64,000 nucleotides of DNA from Prorocentrum cordatum (lineage: Eukaryota > Sar > Dinophyceae > Prorocentrales > Prorocentraceae): contig CAUYUJ010003968.1 of assembly GCA_963575745.1 (NCBI GenBank), forward strand, positions 1-64,000, written 5' to 3'. The notes beneath the pieces are model-generated. The model was not told the DNA's origin. It ran no database searches and saw only the letters and a program-made list of their open reading frames with translations. The translations under genes and the position numbers were made by a program. Positions 35,270-46,691 of the stretch are shown here, one piece after another. Positions within the stretch are counted from its first letter, which is position 1. Each line of letters starts with the position of its first letter.

Positions 35270-36150
35270 CTCGCAGTTCACTCAGAGACGAGGCTCCCGC
35301 CTGAGACTTCCTCCAAATTCAGGCCTGAGGAGCCCAAAAACTTCCTTGTTGCATCCAAAATGTGGCCTGGGAGCTGCGTTCTGGCAGCGCGAGAACCCAG
35401 AATTGACGACAGTTACAAGGTTCCGATGACCCGCTCGGATTACCAACATGATCTGCGGGCCCCATAGGGAGGGGGCTCCCGCCTGAGACTTCCTCGCAGT
35501 TCACTCACAGACGAGGCTCCCGCCTGAGACTTCCTCCATATTCAGGTTTGAGGAGCCCAAAAGTGACGACAGTTACAGGGTTCCGATGACCCGCTCGGAT
35601 TGCCAACATGATCTGCGGGCCCCATAGGGAGGGGGCCCCCGCCTGAGACTTCCTCACAATTCACTCAGAGACGAGGCTCCCGCCTGAGACTTCCTCCAAA
35701 TTCAGGCTTGACGAGCCCAAAAGTGACGACAGTTACATGGTTCCGATGACCCGCTCGGATTACCAACATGATCTGCGGGCCCCATAGGGAGGGGGCTCCC
35801 GCCTGAGCCTTCCTCAGAATTCACTCACAGACGAGGCTCCCGCCTGAGACTTCCTCAAATTCAGGCTTGAGGAGCCCCAAAAGTGACGACAGTTACAGGG
35901 TTTCCGATGACCCGCTCGGATTACCAACATGATCTGCGGGCCCCATAGGGAGGGAGCTCCCGCCTGAGACTTCCTCCCAATTCACTCACAGACGAGGCTC
36001 CCGCCTGAGACTTCCTCCATTTTCAGGCCTGGGGAGCCCAAAAGTGACGACAGTTACAGGTTTCCGATGACCCGCTCGGATTACCAACATGATCTGCGGG
36101 CCCCATCGGGAGGGGGCTCCCGCCTGAGACTTCCTCACAATTTACTCAAC
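35270..36150. repeat. ~160-bp tandem repeats (five copies)
   Basis: Units hold GACGAGGCTCCCGCCTGAGA, GTGACGACAGTTACA, GATGACCCGCTCGGATT and CTGCGGGCCCCATAGGGAGG. CCGCTCGGATT occurs near 35,431, 35,589, 35,750, 35,912 and 36,073. Related but less regular repeats fill 25,690-26,480 of copy A. Confidence 0.92.
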
Positions 36151-36425
36151 GATGATGAGGATGAGGATGATGAGTGGTGGTGAAGATGAGTGGTGGAGAG
36201 GATGATGATTGATTGTGAGTGGTGGTGGCGATGATGATGTTTGAATGAGGATGATGCCGATGCCGATGATGATGATGATGTGATCGTGAGCGTGTGAGAG
36301 AGTGCGAGTGATGATGATGATGAGTATGTGAGTGACTAAGCATGTGAGAGAGCATCATCGATGATGCTGATGAGGTTGATGATGAGAGAGTGTGAGTGAG
36401 TGTGAGTGGGTGTGTGTGTGTTCCT
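36150..36425. repeat. GATGATGAG / GTGAGTGTGAG-rich tract
   Basis: Imperfect GAT trinucleotides changing to GTGAGT repeats. The matching tract in copy A is at about 26,500-26,650. Confidence 0.85.
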
Positions 36426-37694
36426 GTTCCTGCGCGGGGTGTCCAGAGAAAACAAGAGCCCCACTTTGGATGTGGGGACAAAATCTATGATTGACTGGGA
36501 CTTGAAGACATGTTCAGCATCTAGGTCAAAGTGACCTTAATGCTCAGGCCACCCATCTCCAGTATATCCTCCAACTGAGTAGGTGTCAGTGGCCCTGCGT
36601 GGAGTTCGTGCAAAGTAACGATCGTGGGATAGCAGTCCTTCAAGTTGTGGTTGCGGGCTGCTGCTAGTGTTTCTGCTGAGTAGCTTGAGCGGACCTGCAA
36701 GCAATGAGACTTGCAGTGCGCATCGTTCACGTGGACGACAAGCTTACCAGATGGCGTGTTTCCACGCCGTCGCAGGTTTTCCCCTGCGAGTACCGTAGCC
36801 TTTCACCTCGTCATCGGCATCTCCACTCAGGCGTCGATAGCCGGAGTCGCTATGCAGGCCAACTTCGCCCGTTGGAGTCATCGATCGATAGACGAACTTC
36901 TTTGGGCAGGCCTGCAGCTTCCTGGTGATCGAGATCAGTCGTCGCACCTGTATGCTGGTCGGTTCGTGGACACGTTGCAGAGAGACCACATATACCATCA
37001 ACCGCGCCTGTGTGATTAACGCGTAAACCAACGCGCCTCTGAGGCTGACAAACATGACAGCGACCATATTTGATGCTTTGGCGTCGGCGTCTGCGCCAGT
37101 GCGTTCAGGGCGTTGTATAGGACGGAGCTGTTTGATGTATTCACCTGGGCCCAGTGTAACATGACCGTCCCCGTCCTTTGTGTATCTCACAGCACAATTG
37201 GTATATGTGTGTTCGTTAAGATTACACTTGCCAAAAGTGTCCTCGGCGCACTTGACGCACTTGTCGATGGTGACCTCAGTGCCGGCCATACTGATATCAT
37301 CGACATGATTGGCTGCGAGCAGGTCACTGCTTGTCTCGAACTCCTCGTCGAAGGACGTGGGTCTGAGACCAAAGCCTCTCGTGGTCCTTCTGAGCTTCAA
37401 TGAGAAAACTCTGGGTGAATCCTTGGTGCCGGCGCCTGGCCTGAGGCGCTGCAAGCAGTGCTTCGACTCGTCGTGGTGCTGAAATCCCTCGAAACGCCGA
37501 TGCTGGTCCAGGCGGCGGGGCAACGCGCGCCGCGCGTTCCTTTGAGCCGGTTGCCTCAGCAAGTTCCCGGTAGGTTAACCCTCTCAGAAAAGCGATGTTG
37601 ATGTCAAAGGAAGCTATGATCCATTGCTTCTCGCGCGCTGCCATGCATGCGAGCAATCGCCGACTTGACCGCGGTGCCATACCTGAAAATGTTT

Positions 37695-38054
37695 CTACGC
37701 CGAAAGCCTCGAGGCCCATGAAGACCCGGAGTAACAGGCGCAGTCTGCTGGCGCGCGCCGGAGTTCAGCGCAAGCTGTTCGTATGTCTTCGACAAAGAGC
37801 GCACGATAATGATCATGATGTGATGCGCGTTGACTTGCTGCGGTGGACACGCAGCTGGGTCCACCGCTGTCTCTGGCGGCCTCGCAGCCGGGCTCGCCAG
37901 TGTTCCTGGCGCGCACAGCCGGCGCCTGGGATAAGTATGCATGTTCCCCCGCGCCTGACGACAGAACCTCAGCGTTCGGCCTGTCTGGGCAAGCGCGAGT
38001 GGCCTTGGCGCGCGCCTGCCCCCGTCACTCATTTGCGAGCGATGGGGGCGTCTA
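37695..38054 (-). pseudogene. Post-stop pol segment of element 1, truncated by deletion
   Basis: Downstream of the conserved TGA (38,025-38,027), the same frame stays open on the minus strand and reaches LFVEDIRTACAELR, which matches LVIEDIRTACAELR of element 2 near 53,385-53,425. Immediately after CAELR the sequence jumps into the start of RT (about 37,757-37,765), so ~5 kb present in element 2 (48.25-53.38 kb), including integrase, has been lost. Confidence 0.85.
38025..38027 (-). promoter_or_regulatory. Conserved UGA stop in UGA-CGG context (element 1)
   Basis: TGACGGGGGCAGGCG on the minus strand is identical to the stop at 53,533-53,531 of element 2, although the flanks are strongly diverged. 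It lies in frame with the upstream protease frame (a further TAG, 38,054-38,052, has arisen nine codons earlier) and with the downstream pol segment. Confidence 0.7.
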
Positions 38055-41000
38055 AATGCCGGTGCCATGCGCCGCTGAACCACTGCTCGAAGTGAAGATA
38101 TCAAACTTCTCAGCAGCGTCATCTGCTTCTGCAGGTGTCCCAGCATTCACTCCAGCAGGTGTCCCTGCAGCAGAGTCGGGCGTCATCCACTTGCTGCCCT
38201 CCTCGTATACGGCCTGATAGACCTTCGCCTGCAACTTGCGCAGGGCGAAAACCTGATCGGCGGGTGTAGGAGCATTCCCATAGGTCGTGTTCCTGCGATG
38301 CCAAGTCTTAAGGGTGTTGTTCAACACGGACTGGATCGCGTAAGCACAGGTCTACTCATTGATGGAGCAGCGAATGCCCTTGGTGTCCTGAGACATCATG
38401 TACGCATGGGCATCGTTGGTGGCGGGTGTCCCCGCGCTGCTCGATGCAGGTTGCCCTGCTGTTGGCTCTGTATCAGCTGCCTCCTTGACGAGTCAAGGTG
38501 CATATTCGCACTGAAGATTGGCGGTTATAATGAATGCCATTGAGCCATTATCTTCCGTTGCGGCCACGTACTCGTCGACCATGATCGCGAGGTGCCCCGA
38601 GGGCGTCTTCACCAGATCCAGCACTCTGGCGCCTTTCCCAAGGAAGAGCTTATACATCTCAGACCCTGGAATCATCATCTTCTCGTGTCCCTACTCCGGG
38701 GTCAGGGCATACCCCATGTTAGACATGCTCCTTAGACCCAGGATGGGAGATTCTCGCCGGGACCTTCAGCCACATTGGCCGAATAGGTGTCGAGCCTGGC
38801 CAAAGAGGGCTTCCCCGCAGGATTTTGCAATGCAATGACTTGTCACAGATGTCGGCGCCATGCCCCGCGCCAGACACGTGCAGCCTCTTCGTTAAGTTCA
38901 GCTTCTTGATATCGTGTCTATGGGGGCGTGACACACGCTCGAATGTCTGCGCAGTCTTTAGACCAATGATATTGATGTTGCTGCCGATGTCCAATCGGAC
39001 AGTCAGCGCACCATCGACCATGGCCCCGCTGTTCGCTGCCAGGGCCAGCTCGTGGCGTTCTCCAAGTCCCCCCGGCACGTCGGACAGCGTCGTGCCATGC
39101 GTCCTTTACGGCGTCTCTGTTCCAGCGCCCACTCGTTCTTTGTCTAGGACGTGAAGACGATCGTGTACACTCGTGCCTCTTCTTCTGTGATGCAATTTTT
39201 CTCGAAGGTCCAGGCCGATGGGTACTCGTCGTACATGTGGGGGTGCTGTGGCGAGAGCGGCATGTTCTCGACAGCGTCTTCGTCAGCACCAATAGCTACC
39301 TGCCCATCCGCGTTAACCATCAGCACCGTGTGCAGCAGATCGCGCTCTGATATGGCGCCGGTGCCGCTGCGCACGCTCACTGGGCTTTCAGCTCTGAGCT
39401 GGTTTCGCAGCAGACGCCCATAGGGCATGCTGCCGCGCGGTGCTGGGAGCCACTGCGAGCTCCTTTCAGTGGCCCTTTCTATGCGCCCCAGCCACTGATC
39501 ATTGGCAGGTAACCCCGCTGTTGCTGCTGCAGCAGGCGCCCCTGCATGATTTGCTGGTTCGGCTACCGGGGGCATGGGCGCATCTGTGCCCCGCAGGTGT
39601 AAGCGCGGCAGCTGCATTGCTTGTCATCATCGCCGTGATGCGGTCGAGGTCTCCACAATGGTCTCCGAGCTCATTGGCCCCGCGGAGTATCTCTTCATGG
39701 CGATCTGCATTCTGATCTCCAGCGAGGGCGTTATGAAACTCAGCTGTGATGAGCCCACCCCCCCGGCATATAGCACAAGGCGCCTCGCTCGCGGCACCTT
39801 CCAGCGCGCCTGCCAGCTGTCGGCCCACATGTGCGTGAGCAACTCGATCCCAGCATTGCGCGTGGGATATGTGGCCACACTGAAGCCTCCACACCTTGTC
39901 GTGGTGCACGAACTTACCCAGGCAAATGGCACACTTGCTAAAACCACCGTCGCTGATGATTGGTGGCGTTGTCGATGGCCTGATGCGCGTCCGTCGCTCC
40001 AGAGTGGACTCACCACTCTCGGATTGGATCGGGTGGGGCCGTTGGCTGCTGCGCTGCAGGAAGTGATCCCGCGGCTGCAAGTGATGCCAGGTTGAAAGCA
40101 GGTATCCCCGCAAAACCAGGAGTAGCGGGTTGCCCCGCACGGCCCATCATACGGCGTGCCTGTCGCTCCTGGTGACGGCGTTGTCGAGCCACCTGCATGG
40201 TGAAATTGGCCTGCTGCGCCTCGTGGATGGCTAGAATCTCGGGACGCAGATCTCCCATGGACAGCGGCACCACTAACCCAGGGCCATGGTGCGTTACTTC
40301 AAGGCCCACGGGGGCCACCAAGCATCCGCAGTGAGGAACTTGGCCTAGTACTCTGGATTCGTGCCCGGCACCGCGCGTCAGCTGGGACTGGTGAAAAACA
40401 TCAGCTGGTGCCCGAATATACGGGTTGTCCGGCTGGGAACCAACGCGTGGAGTGCCCGTCTCCTGAGCGAAATAATCAGGGAACATCGGTGCATCCATCG
40501 GCGGCGCAGTTGGTCGTTCAGCAGCCGTTGCATCGGACGCCGGGTGGCTAAAGGGTGCTGGAACATACTCGAGTCGATCGGGGTAATCCGGTGATGGGTT
40601 TAGATTTAGAATATACTCCCATCGGGGTGTCCAGCCAGCGCTCGGGAGGTCACTGCCATCCCGACGCATGTTCTGCATGGCCTCGCGCATGTGCCTGTGC
40701 ATCCACTGCTGCTGACCTGCCGTGCTCTCAGCCCTCTGGGCAGCTTCGTACTCAGAAACAGCACATTGCCCCGCACTTGCACGCGGCGATGCAAATAGCG
40801 ATGTCGCTTGCAAGGCCGGATAGAGCTGAGGGTCCACTTTAATGCTCTGGAGCCTGGCCTGCAGACTATTGGTACTCCCAGCACTCTGTGGAGTGCCAAA
40901 TGGGGTCGCAGCCCTGCTCGCGGGTGCGAACGACGCAGGTTCTCCTTCAGGTACTGGCAACAGCTGCGCCTGGGCGCGCCACGGGTCGCTTGCATACAAC

Positions 41001-41859
41001 CCGTCGTTGGGCGTGATCCCGTTGGATGTCGTGCCAGACAGGCCCGCACTCTGGGGCTGAATCCATGATCCATCTGAACCCACTGCAGGTGTGACCGCTT
41101 GGTGGTATCGCTCCTGCATCATAAAGATGGCGGTGAATTCGGCCCCTTGCATGGGCGTCGGCGCAGGGGAATCCAGGTTATAGGGGCTCTGGGGTATCAT
41201 CCAATTCCTGAGCGTTGATGCGTCGCATGCAATTTCGTACACCTGCTGCGGGGGAAAAATGTGCGCGCACAGATGGCTCGGCTCGTTGCCCTCGATGTAT
41301 AGAGGATTGATCCACGCCTTTCCCCCTTCGATCATGTCTACATTGAGTCCTGTGAGGCAGGGTTCTTATGAGCTGAACAATGTGGCTTGGCGGGGCCCCA
41401 CCTTCCCGGCCTGCCTTCATGATAATATCGCTGGCGAGCGCCAAATTGCGATACTGTCACGAAGTAGGTTCTTGAGACTCACCATGACCAATACTTCGGA
41501 ATCTATGCGCAAGCCTCACTGGATCCTGTTATCTCCAGGTAAGTGTGGGCATTCGCGAACCAATTGCGTGCGCCTTCCGTTGCCAGTATCGTCGGCGCGG
41601 CATGCAGCCCGACATGGAGAATGTTCGGGAGATACACCCCTTTGGTGCCGTGAAGAAAGGGGCAGGGTGCCCCTGGTGATCTTAGGTCAACTACCCATTT
41701 GCACGGGGGCTCGGGGCATCTCATGCCCGGGCTGCTGCGCCCGCTGGGCGGGCGCAAGACGCATGTCGGATAAGACCGCCCCATGAATTTGAGCTTCTTT
41801 ACCTGGAGCCTGTGTTTCTGCACGCCTAAATGGTCACGCATTCCGCAGAGGCCCGGCAC
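38052..41859 (-). pseudogene. Tpt1-like / RING-H2 / protease region of element 1
   Basis: This is the degenerate homologue of 53,531-58,331. On the minus strand: a Tpt1/KptA-like part (41,859-41,178) with DHLGVQKxRLQ, PPSGRSSPG, LHGTKGVYLPNILHVGL and ASDIIMKAGREGGAPPSHIV; a proline/alanine-rich linker (about 40,010-41,335); an intact RING-H2 finger (CAICLGKF, CGHISHAQCW, CAICRGGG; about 39,800-39,950); a retropepsin-like motif LDIGSNINIIG (about 38,960-39,000); and a C-terminal segment to 38,052. Frameshifts break it into at least five frames. Confidence 0.85.
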
Positions 41860-42199
41860 CGCCAGTGCCTCATAGGCCCAGTGGCGGTTGCGAAGGTCCC
41901 TCTTGGCAGTTCCCAGGCGGCGTCGACGCCAGTTATCATGGCCTTCGGGCGGCCAGTTGTTGAATGAATCTGTGAGCTCGACCTAGCCGTCGCACTCGTC
42001 GCAGGCGGTGACAGTTGTGACAAAACTTTCGGACAACTGGTCGCGATGGAATAGCTTGTGACGCGCGGCTGTGGTGAGCCATTCCGAGTACTCACGCTGG
42101 TCTTGCTCGCTCAGCACCGCTGCGTTGACGTGGGCACCTTCAAAAGCCCCCCTCAGACACTTCTTCTCGGATTGTTAACTGAGGGCAGATTCCTCCCGC

Positions 42200-43750
42200 A
42201 AAACGTTGCGGGCAATCTGACGTCAGCGAGCCTCGTTGTCAGCATATACAGCCGTGCACTTGGCGTTACACAGCGCCACTGCATGATGGTCAGACCTGTC
42301 GTCGGCGAAGGGCCTGTACGCTGGGTTGATCTTTATCTGGCTGACATCGCCCAGGTTCTCCCAATGTCGCCCGCATTCCTCGGGCGCTCCAAGAGTAACG
42401 GCGGGTTGCCCCGCAGGGGCAGCGACTGGTTCGCCATGCATCTCCACTGGCTCTGGCGCTGCAGGCGCTGCCGGCGCTGCCGATGAGCTGGCGCCCCCAG
42501 ATGCCTTGCCCTTTCTCGCGGATGTCGAAGTGCTGGCATTGGGTGATCTTGGGAGCCGATCCCGATGCCTTTGGGGTGGTTTCCAACGCCTTGATGAAGA
42601 GGCTCCATTGGATGATCCATCCAGCGATGGCGCCCTGCCTGCTCCGTGAGTCCTTGCCGGCGCCAGGCCGCGCAGGCATGCAGGACCCCTCGGCGCAGGC
42701 GCGCTGTCACCTGGAAGCGCCGCCGCTGCAGCAGCCACTGCTGGCCCTCTGGAGCGATGTCTCTCGGCGGGCTTCCCCGCAGAACGCTGGGACTTATTTC
42801 GCCAAAACCGGCGTCATCTGGACTGGCCCTCTTCTTCGGCTTGGGCGGCGGCGCTAGCTGGTCAAGCTCGCGCGACCTGTGCGAGCTTGAAGAGCGGGAA
42901 GATGGGGATAGAGCGACCTTCCTTCCTGGTTTCAATTTTGGAGAAGGTTCCCCTGGTTGTTCCGCTGCGGGCGCCCCCGCTGGAGGTTGCGCGGCGGGCT
43001 CCTCAGCGCCGGGGGGAGTCGGCGGAACCGGCCTTTTGAGTGCCACGTTCGCGATATTGGCCTTGCGTTTGCAACCCAGATCACGTCTATCAGCCCCAAC
43101 CCTCCCCAGAACATTTTTTTTGTTTTATCAAGCCTTCCCATTTGCAATGGTGGGCGATTTTCCTGCCTGGGGTGATGAGATCCATATCCTCTGTTATCCT
43201 GTCATGACCATCTATTTGTGTGTCAGTATTGTGGGTATCTTCCGTATCAGGAGTGTAGACCGAGTCGGAGTAGCACGAGTCTGACTCTGGGTCGGGCCCA
43301 GAAGAAGCGGCCTCAGCGGGATCCACTGCTGCGGCCAGGACCACACGACCAGCCCCTTCATCACCTCCGGATGGGCGGCGCCTTCATGTGAAGGAGAAGC
43401 GGGTTGCCCCGCATGATATTCTCGACGGTATACTTTAGGAAGGTGATTCGGAGCGAGGTGCTGCCATATTCTTCTCGGTTATTGATGACGGCCATTTTAA
43501 GGTCCCGTTTTTAAAGGTTCTCCAGTGTCTCGGTGCCCTTGCCTCTCCTGGCGCGGACGATCTTGCCGTCGCCGCCCCGCTCGACATTTTGAAGTGCATA
43601 CAAATGGCGAATGTCATGTTCGGCCCAGCCTGGGCCAAACCCATATCGCATCGCGTTGGGGCGTAAATGCTGGCAAGGTAGCCCATGATCATCATGACTG
43701 ACACGGCGTTGTACGCCTCCTGCTTTGGGCGCGGCTGGACAGCCTTTTTT

Positions 43751-43810
<60 letters not shown>

Positions 43811-46442
43811 TTTTTTTTTTTTTTTGTTTTTTGTTTTTCTTCTTCCCTCCGCGAGCGCTCCCTCCTCGGCGGGGCCCTTTGGGGCCCTCGCGTCAGGAAG
43901 GGGGGCGAGGGCGCTGGGCGCCGCTGGAGCGCGCGCGCGAGTGCCCGCGCGAGCGGCTGCGGACGCGACCGCGACGCTGCATGCGCTGGCCCTCAGCTGC
44001 TCACTCGTCTCCGTCATCATCTGAGCGATTCGCGCGCCCCCAGACTTGACGACTAGCTGATCTCCAATGGCGGCTCGGGGGCCGCCCATGAGCCACGAAC
44101 GTGAAACGATGATCTTCAGCATGTCCAAGTTCGCACTAGATGCGTCCTCAAAAGTCGCCAGCATCTGGCGGGTTCCCCCGCAGAGGGTCACCATGTTTTT
44201 TCTACGTTCGTCGGCCTACCAAATACCTGAAGATAAAGCGTCTCATGCATTTCCTCTTCAGAATCCGCAGGTGCCCCCGCCGCGTCCTGATCTACGTCGG
44301 CGGGCACGCGGGAATCTTCGACAACTTCGATATGTGCACGTTGCCCCGCGATAACCATGCTTAGCCAGCGTGCCAGGTTTATCTCGTCGTGGCCAACGCA
44401 TATCTCCTCGCAGAGCCCATCGGCGCATCTCTCGAGGGACATGCTGGCACTTTGAAATCTGGCAGCCGTGAAATGAACAAACGCGGTGGGGTCGTCGGCA
44501 GGGTCGGCCAATGGCGCATCCCAGTCGACATGCTGTATGTCCGAATTGGTCTGAGCCGAGTGCATTGACGGACCCTTGCCTCTCCCGGCGGAAATGTTGC
44601 GCACTATGGCAGATGTCGCAATCCATGGTTTTATCGTTGGCATCCCTCGGGTTGCCCCGACGTCCCTCACCTTTTCCTGAGGTGCACCTGCGGCCCCTGC
44701 CTGCGCCCAGTATAATTCTTCCCACCATGATCCAGTAAGATGCCAGGGATGCCAGCATACCTCTGCCATGCAAGCGCCGTCGTTTGCCCTTACCCTTGCC
44801 TCGACACTTACCTTCTCTCCTAAGTGTCCGTCGGATAGTATGTCGTATCTTGCCAACTGGCTTCTTCGTGAACCGTCTCCATCTGCGCTTATGTGTCTGA
44901 CGCCCTGGAAACAGCCATTGGGCCTGTTGTTCTTCAGTAAACGACGTGGGCATGTCGGAATCGTCTAAGGCAGACGATTCGTCGTCCGATGACGCGTCGG
45001 CGTCGGTTCTGGAAACGAAATCAAACTCAGAGGGTTGCCCAGCTGAGCCTGCAAGGGTAGTAGCTTGCGTAGGGGCCGCCGTTGCCGACGGCCCCTGATA
45101 TCTGGCCCAGGAGTCTTGCGACCCCGTAGCCTGACCACCATTTTGGGGTAATAGAGTTAGTGTATCCGTTGGTTGCGGATCGTCATTCCAAGAGTTCGTT
45201 GCCGGCTGCCCTGCGTTAGCTTTTGCATGAAAGGTTTGGGTGCGGTGACTGCGGCTAAAGATACTGCCAATGTTGCCTGGGGTTCGCTCAGCAATGTGAG
45301 CATATGACCTCATGCGCTCAAGTCGAGAATCACATTGTTTCTGATTCCTCGGCATTTGGTGGTTGAGTGGCCGTAGGAGATGTTGTACACGCGACATCCC
45401 CACTCCTAAGGCTCTGAACACAATAACTGGTAGGACTTGGAAGTTGGGGATGTTAAAGCCTGCCGCTTCAGCCGCGTAGCGGGCTATCTCGAAGCGCGCC
45501 AATATCTGGTCGATCCGTTCTCTCGCATGGACTCGAAAGTCGACAAGAGCCGCTCCCGAGTAAAATTGGCGTTCCTCCTCTCAGTTCTCAAACTTCGTGG
45601 TAAGGAGGAACATGATATAGGTGGCACCATCGGTACGACGGCCACAAATGTTAAGCCAAAACTGATGACTGCGGGGGGAGCTCTCATGGCTATGTTTCGT
45701 GCAAGACCTCCCAAACCACGCTGAAGTGCTGCAGCTTGTTGGGAGGGCGTCATATTGCCTGTGGTCACGTTGATCAAGGCATATACCTCTCGAGCGAATT
45801 CGCGGAAAGGTGCTTGACCGGCCGGGCCCCAGTGGGAACAGGTTGATCTTGTGTCGTCTCCGCCACGCATGTGTCCCACAGCGCACCCGATAGCGACCCA
45901 CATAAGACCAAATATAGAAATACCAATCCAATGGCCCCGTAGGTCGCGGCCGGATGTTCGTGGCTGGGGTTTGTGGTGTTTTGCTGTACGCCTGCGTGAG
46001 GGTGGAGGCGGCACACTATCGCATCGCATGTTGCCACGCATAGCATCTTCAAGCAAGTTTCAAATTGGAGTCGGTGGGCGGACTTCAGGAGTGCAGTAGA
46101 GCAGAGATGTGGGACTCGAGTAAGAGGCCTCCGCGAGAGCAGAGGTAGCACTGCAAGTGTCAATGCTGCTGTGCGTAGTTATGTACATTCCTCCACGCAG
46201 ACTCACTGCACCCTGAAGTTCCGCCATGTCAATAGTCCACCAGATACTGCCGTGGATGGTGAGGAGCAAAGCGGGACCTGACCACCATAGGACAGCTCCG
46301 CTAGTCGAAAACATGCTGGTAAGCTTAGGTATGTGTTACGCTTCAAGCGTTGCCATATCCCAGGCTTTGGCTCATATCGCATGAGCAAGAGAGCGAGACG
46401 AAGCATGGGATCTGGAGTAAAGGATAGAAGGGGCATCTTCAA
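42200..46442 (-). pseudogene. Gag of element 1, degenerate
   Basis: The frame beginning MKMPLLSFTPDPM (46,442) is shared with element 2. The N-terminal part (46,056-45,484) has a hydrophobic segment WIGISIFGLMWVAIGCAVG followed by NVTTGNMTPSQQAAALQRGL. The middle part (45,502-44,258) includes RALGVGMSRVQHLL, basic K/R-rich stretches and a zinc knuckle that has lost its last cysteine (CDICHSAQHFRRE). The C-terminal part (about 43,050-42,200) is Pro/Ala/Ser-rich. A T/TC tract inserted at 43.74-43.83 kb and multiple frameshifts make it non-functional. Confidence 0.85.
43743..43840 (+). repeat. Poly(T)-(TC)n-poly(T) tract inside element 1 gag
   Basis: T11, then about 31 CT units, then T19 with G interruptions, followed by GC-rich sequence (43,850-44,020) that I cannot align with element 2 gag. 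It is probably a secondary insertion. Confidence 0.85.
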
Positions 46443-46597
46443 TGGAAAATGTATTTTCCGATCTCAGATACCAGTCGTGCGCCTCGGCGAGGCACAGTCA
46501 TATATTTGGCCGGGCCCGGCTTGAGCCAGGCACGGCAGCGGTGCATGCTCGATTTATACCTCGCCTTTAACCTTCTCCGTTTAAAGTCGGAGGGGGA

Positions 46598-46691
46598 GGA
46601 GACGAGCAGGCGCCGCACTTCTACATTACGCGGAAAAACAGTGCTAAGCAGCAGCGGCTGCCTACAAGGCAAGGGCGCGCGAGTAGCCTCG
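46598..46691 (-). other. LTR-less junction between the two elements
   Basis: Only ~95 bp separate the RNase H stop of element 2 from the post-primer-site leader of element 1. Plus-strand GTTTAAAGTC at the end of the element 1 leader runs straight into GGAGGGGGAGGAGACGAGC, which resembles the GGGGGGGGGAGACGAAGC that borders the 3' LTR of element 1 at 33,370-33,390. No 271-bp LTR is present. Confidence 0.75.

Larger units (their letters stand above)
33757..36488 (-). mobile_element. Mobile element copy B, nested in element 1 RNase H
   Basis: Same family as 25,128-26,742. Low end ATTACTCCGACGGAAGAACC; high end, on the minus strand, TCCCCACATCC with a CCCCAC/GTGGGG hairpin and CTTGTTTTCTCTGGACACC. 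It carries a longer helicase C-terminus (34,165-34,470), a 52-bp tandem array missing from copy A, five ~160-bp repeats and a GAT-rich tract. It splits an RNase H reading frame, so its position as an insertion is defined by the host element. The possible target motif is AAT at both flanks of both copies. Confidence 0.85.
33535..37760 (-). pseudogene. Reverse transcriptase-RNase H of element 1, interrupted
   Basis: The RT part lies at about 36,490-37,760 on the minus strand and the last ~75 codons of RNase H at 33,535-33,757. The RT shows the HVDD active-site motif (ANHVDDISM) and the GTKDSPRVFSLKLR block; RNase H shows SSYSAETLA, the TLHELHAGPLTPTQL block and QWCDTRDMTAD. There is at least one frameshift near 37,400-37,560. 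The two halves are separated by a 2.7-kb insertion, and ~10 codons around the site do not align with element 2. Homology to 46,692-48,356 is clear over the whole length. Confidence 0.9.
33099..46597 (-). mobile_element. Ty1/copia-type retrotransposon, element 1 (degenerate)
   Basis: Runs on the minus strand from a 5' leader (46.6 kb) through Gag, the Tpt1-like/RING/protease region and RT/RNase H to the 3' LTR. It is homologous to element 2 throughout but frameshifted in every part. It lacks the methyltransferase-like and integrase segments (internal deletion at ~37,757-37,765), lacks its 5' LTR, and is interrupted by a 2.7-kb element in RNase H. It cannot encode its own integrase. Confidence 0.88.

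Noticed and set aside
34040-35281. Long minus-strand open frames (up to 413 codons) over the 52-bp array
   Set aside because: The array's period is not a multiple of three and frames are open on both strands; the only real protein signal is the short helicase tail at 34,165-34,470 in a different frame.
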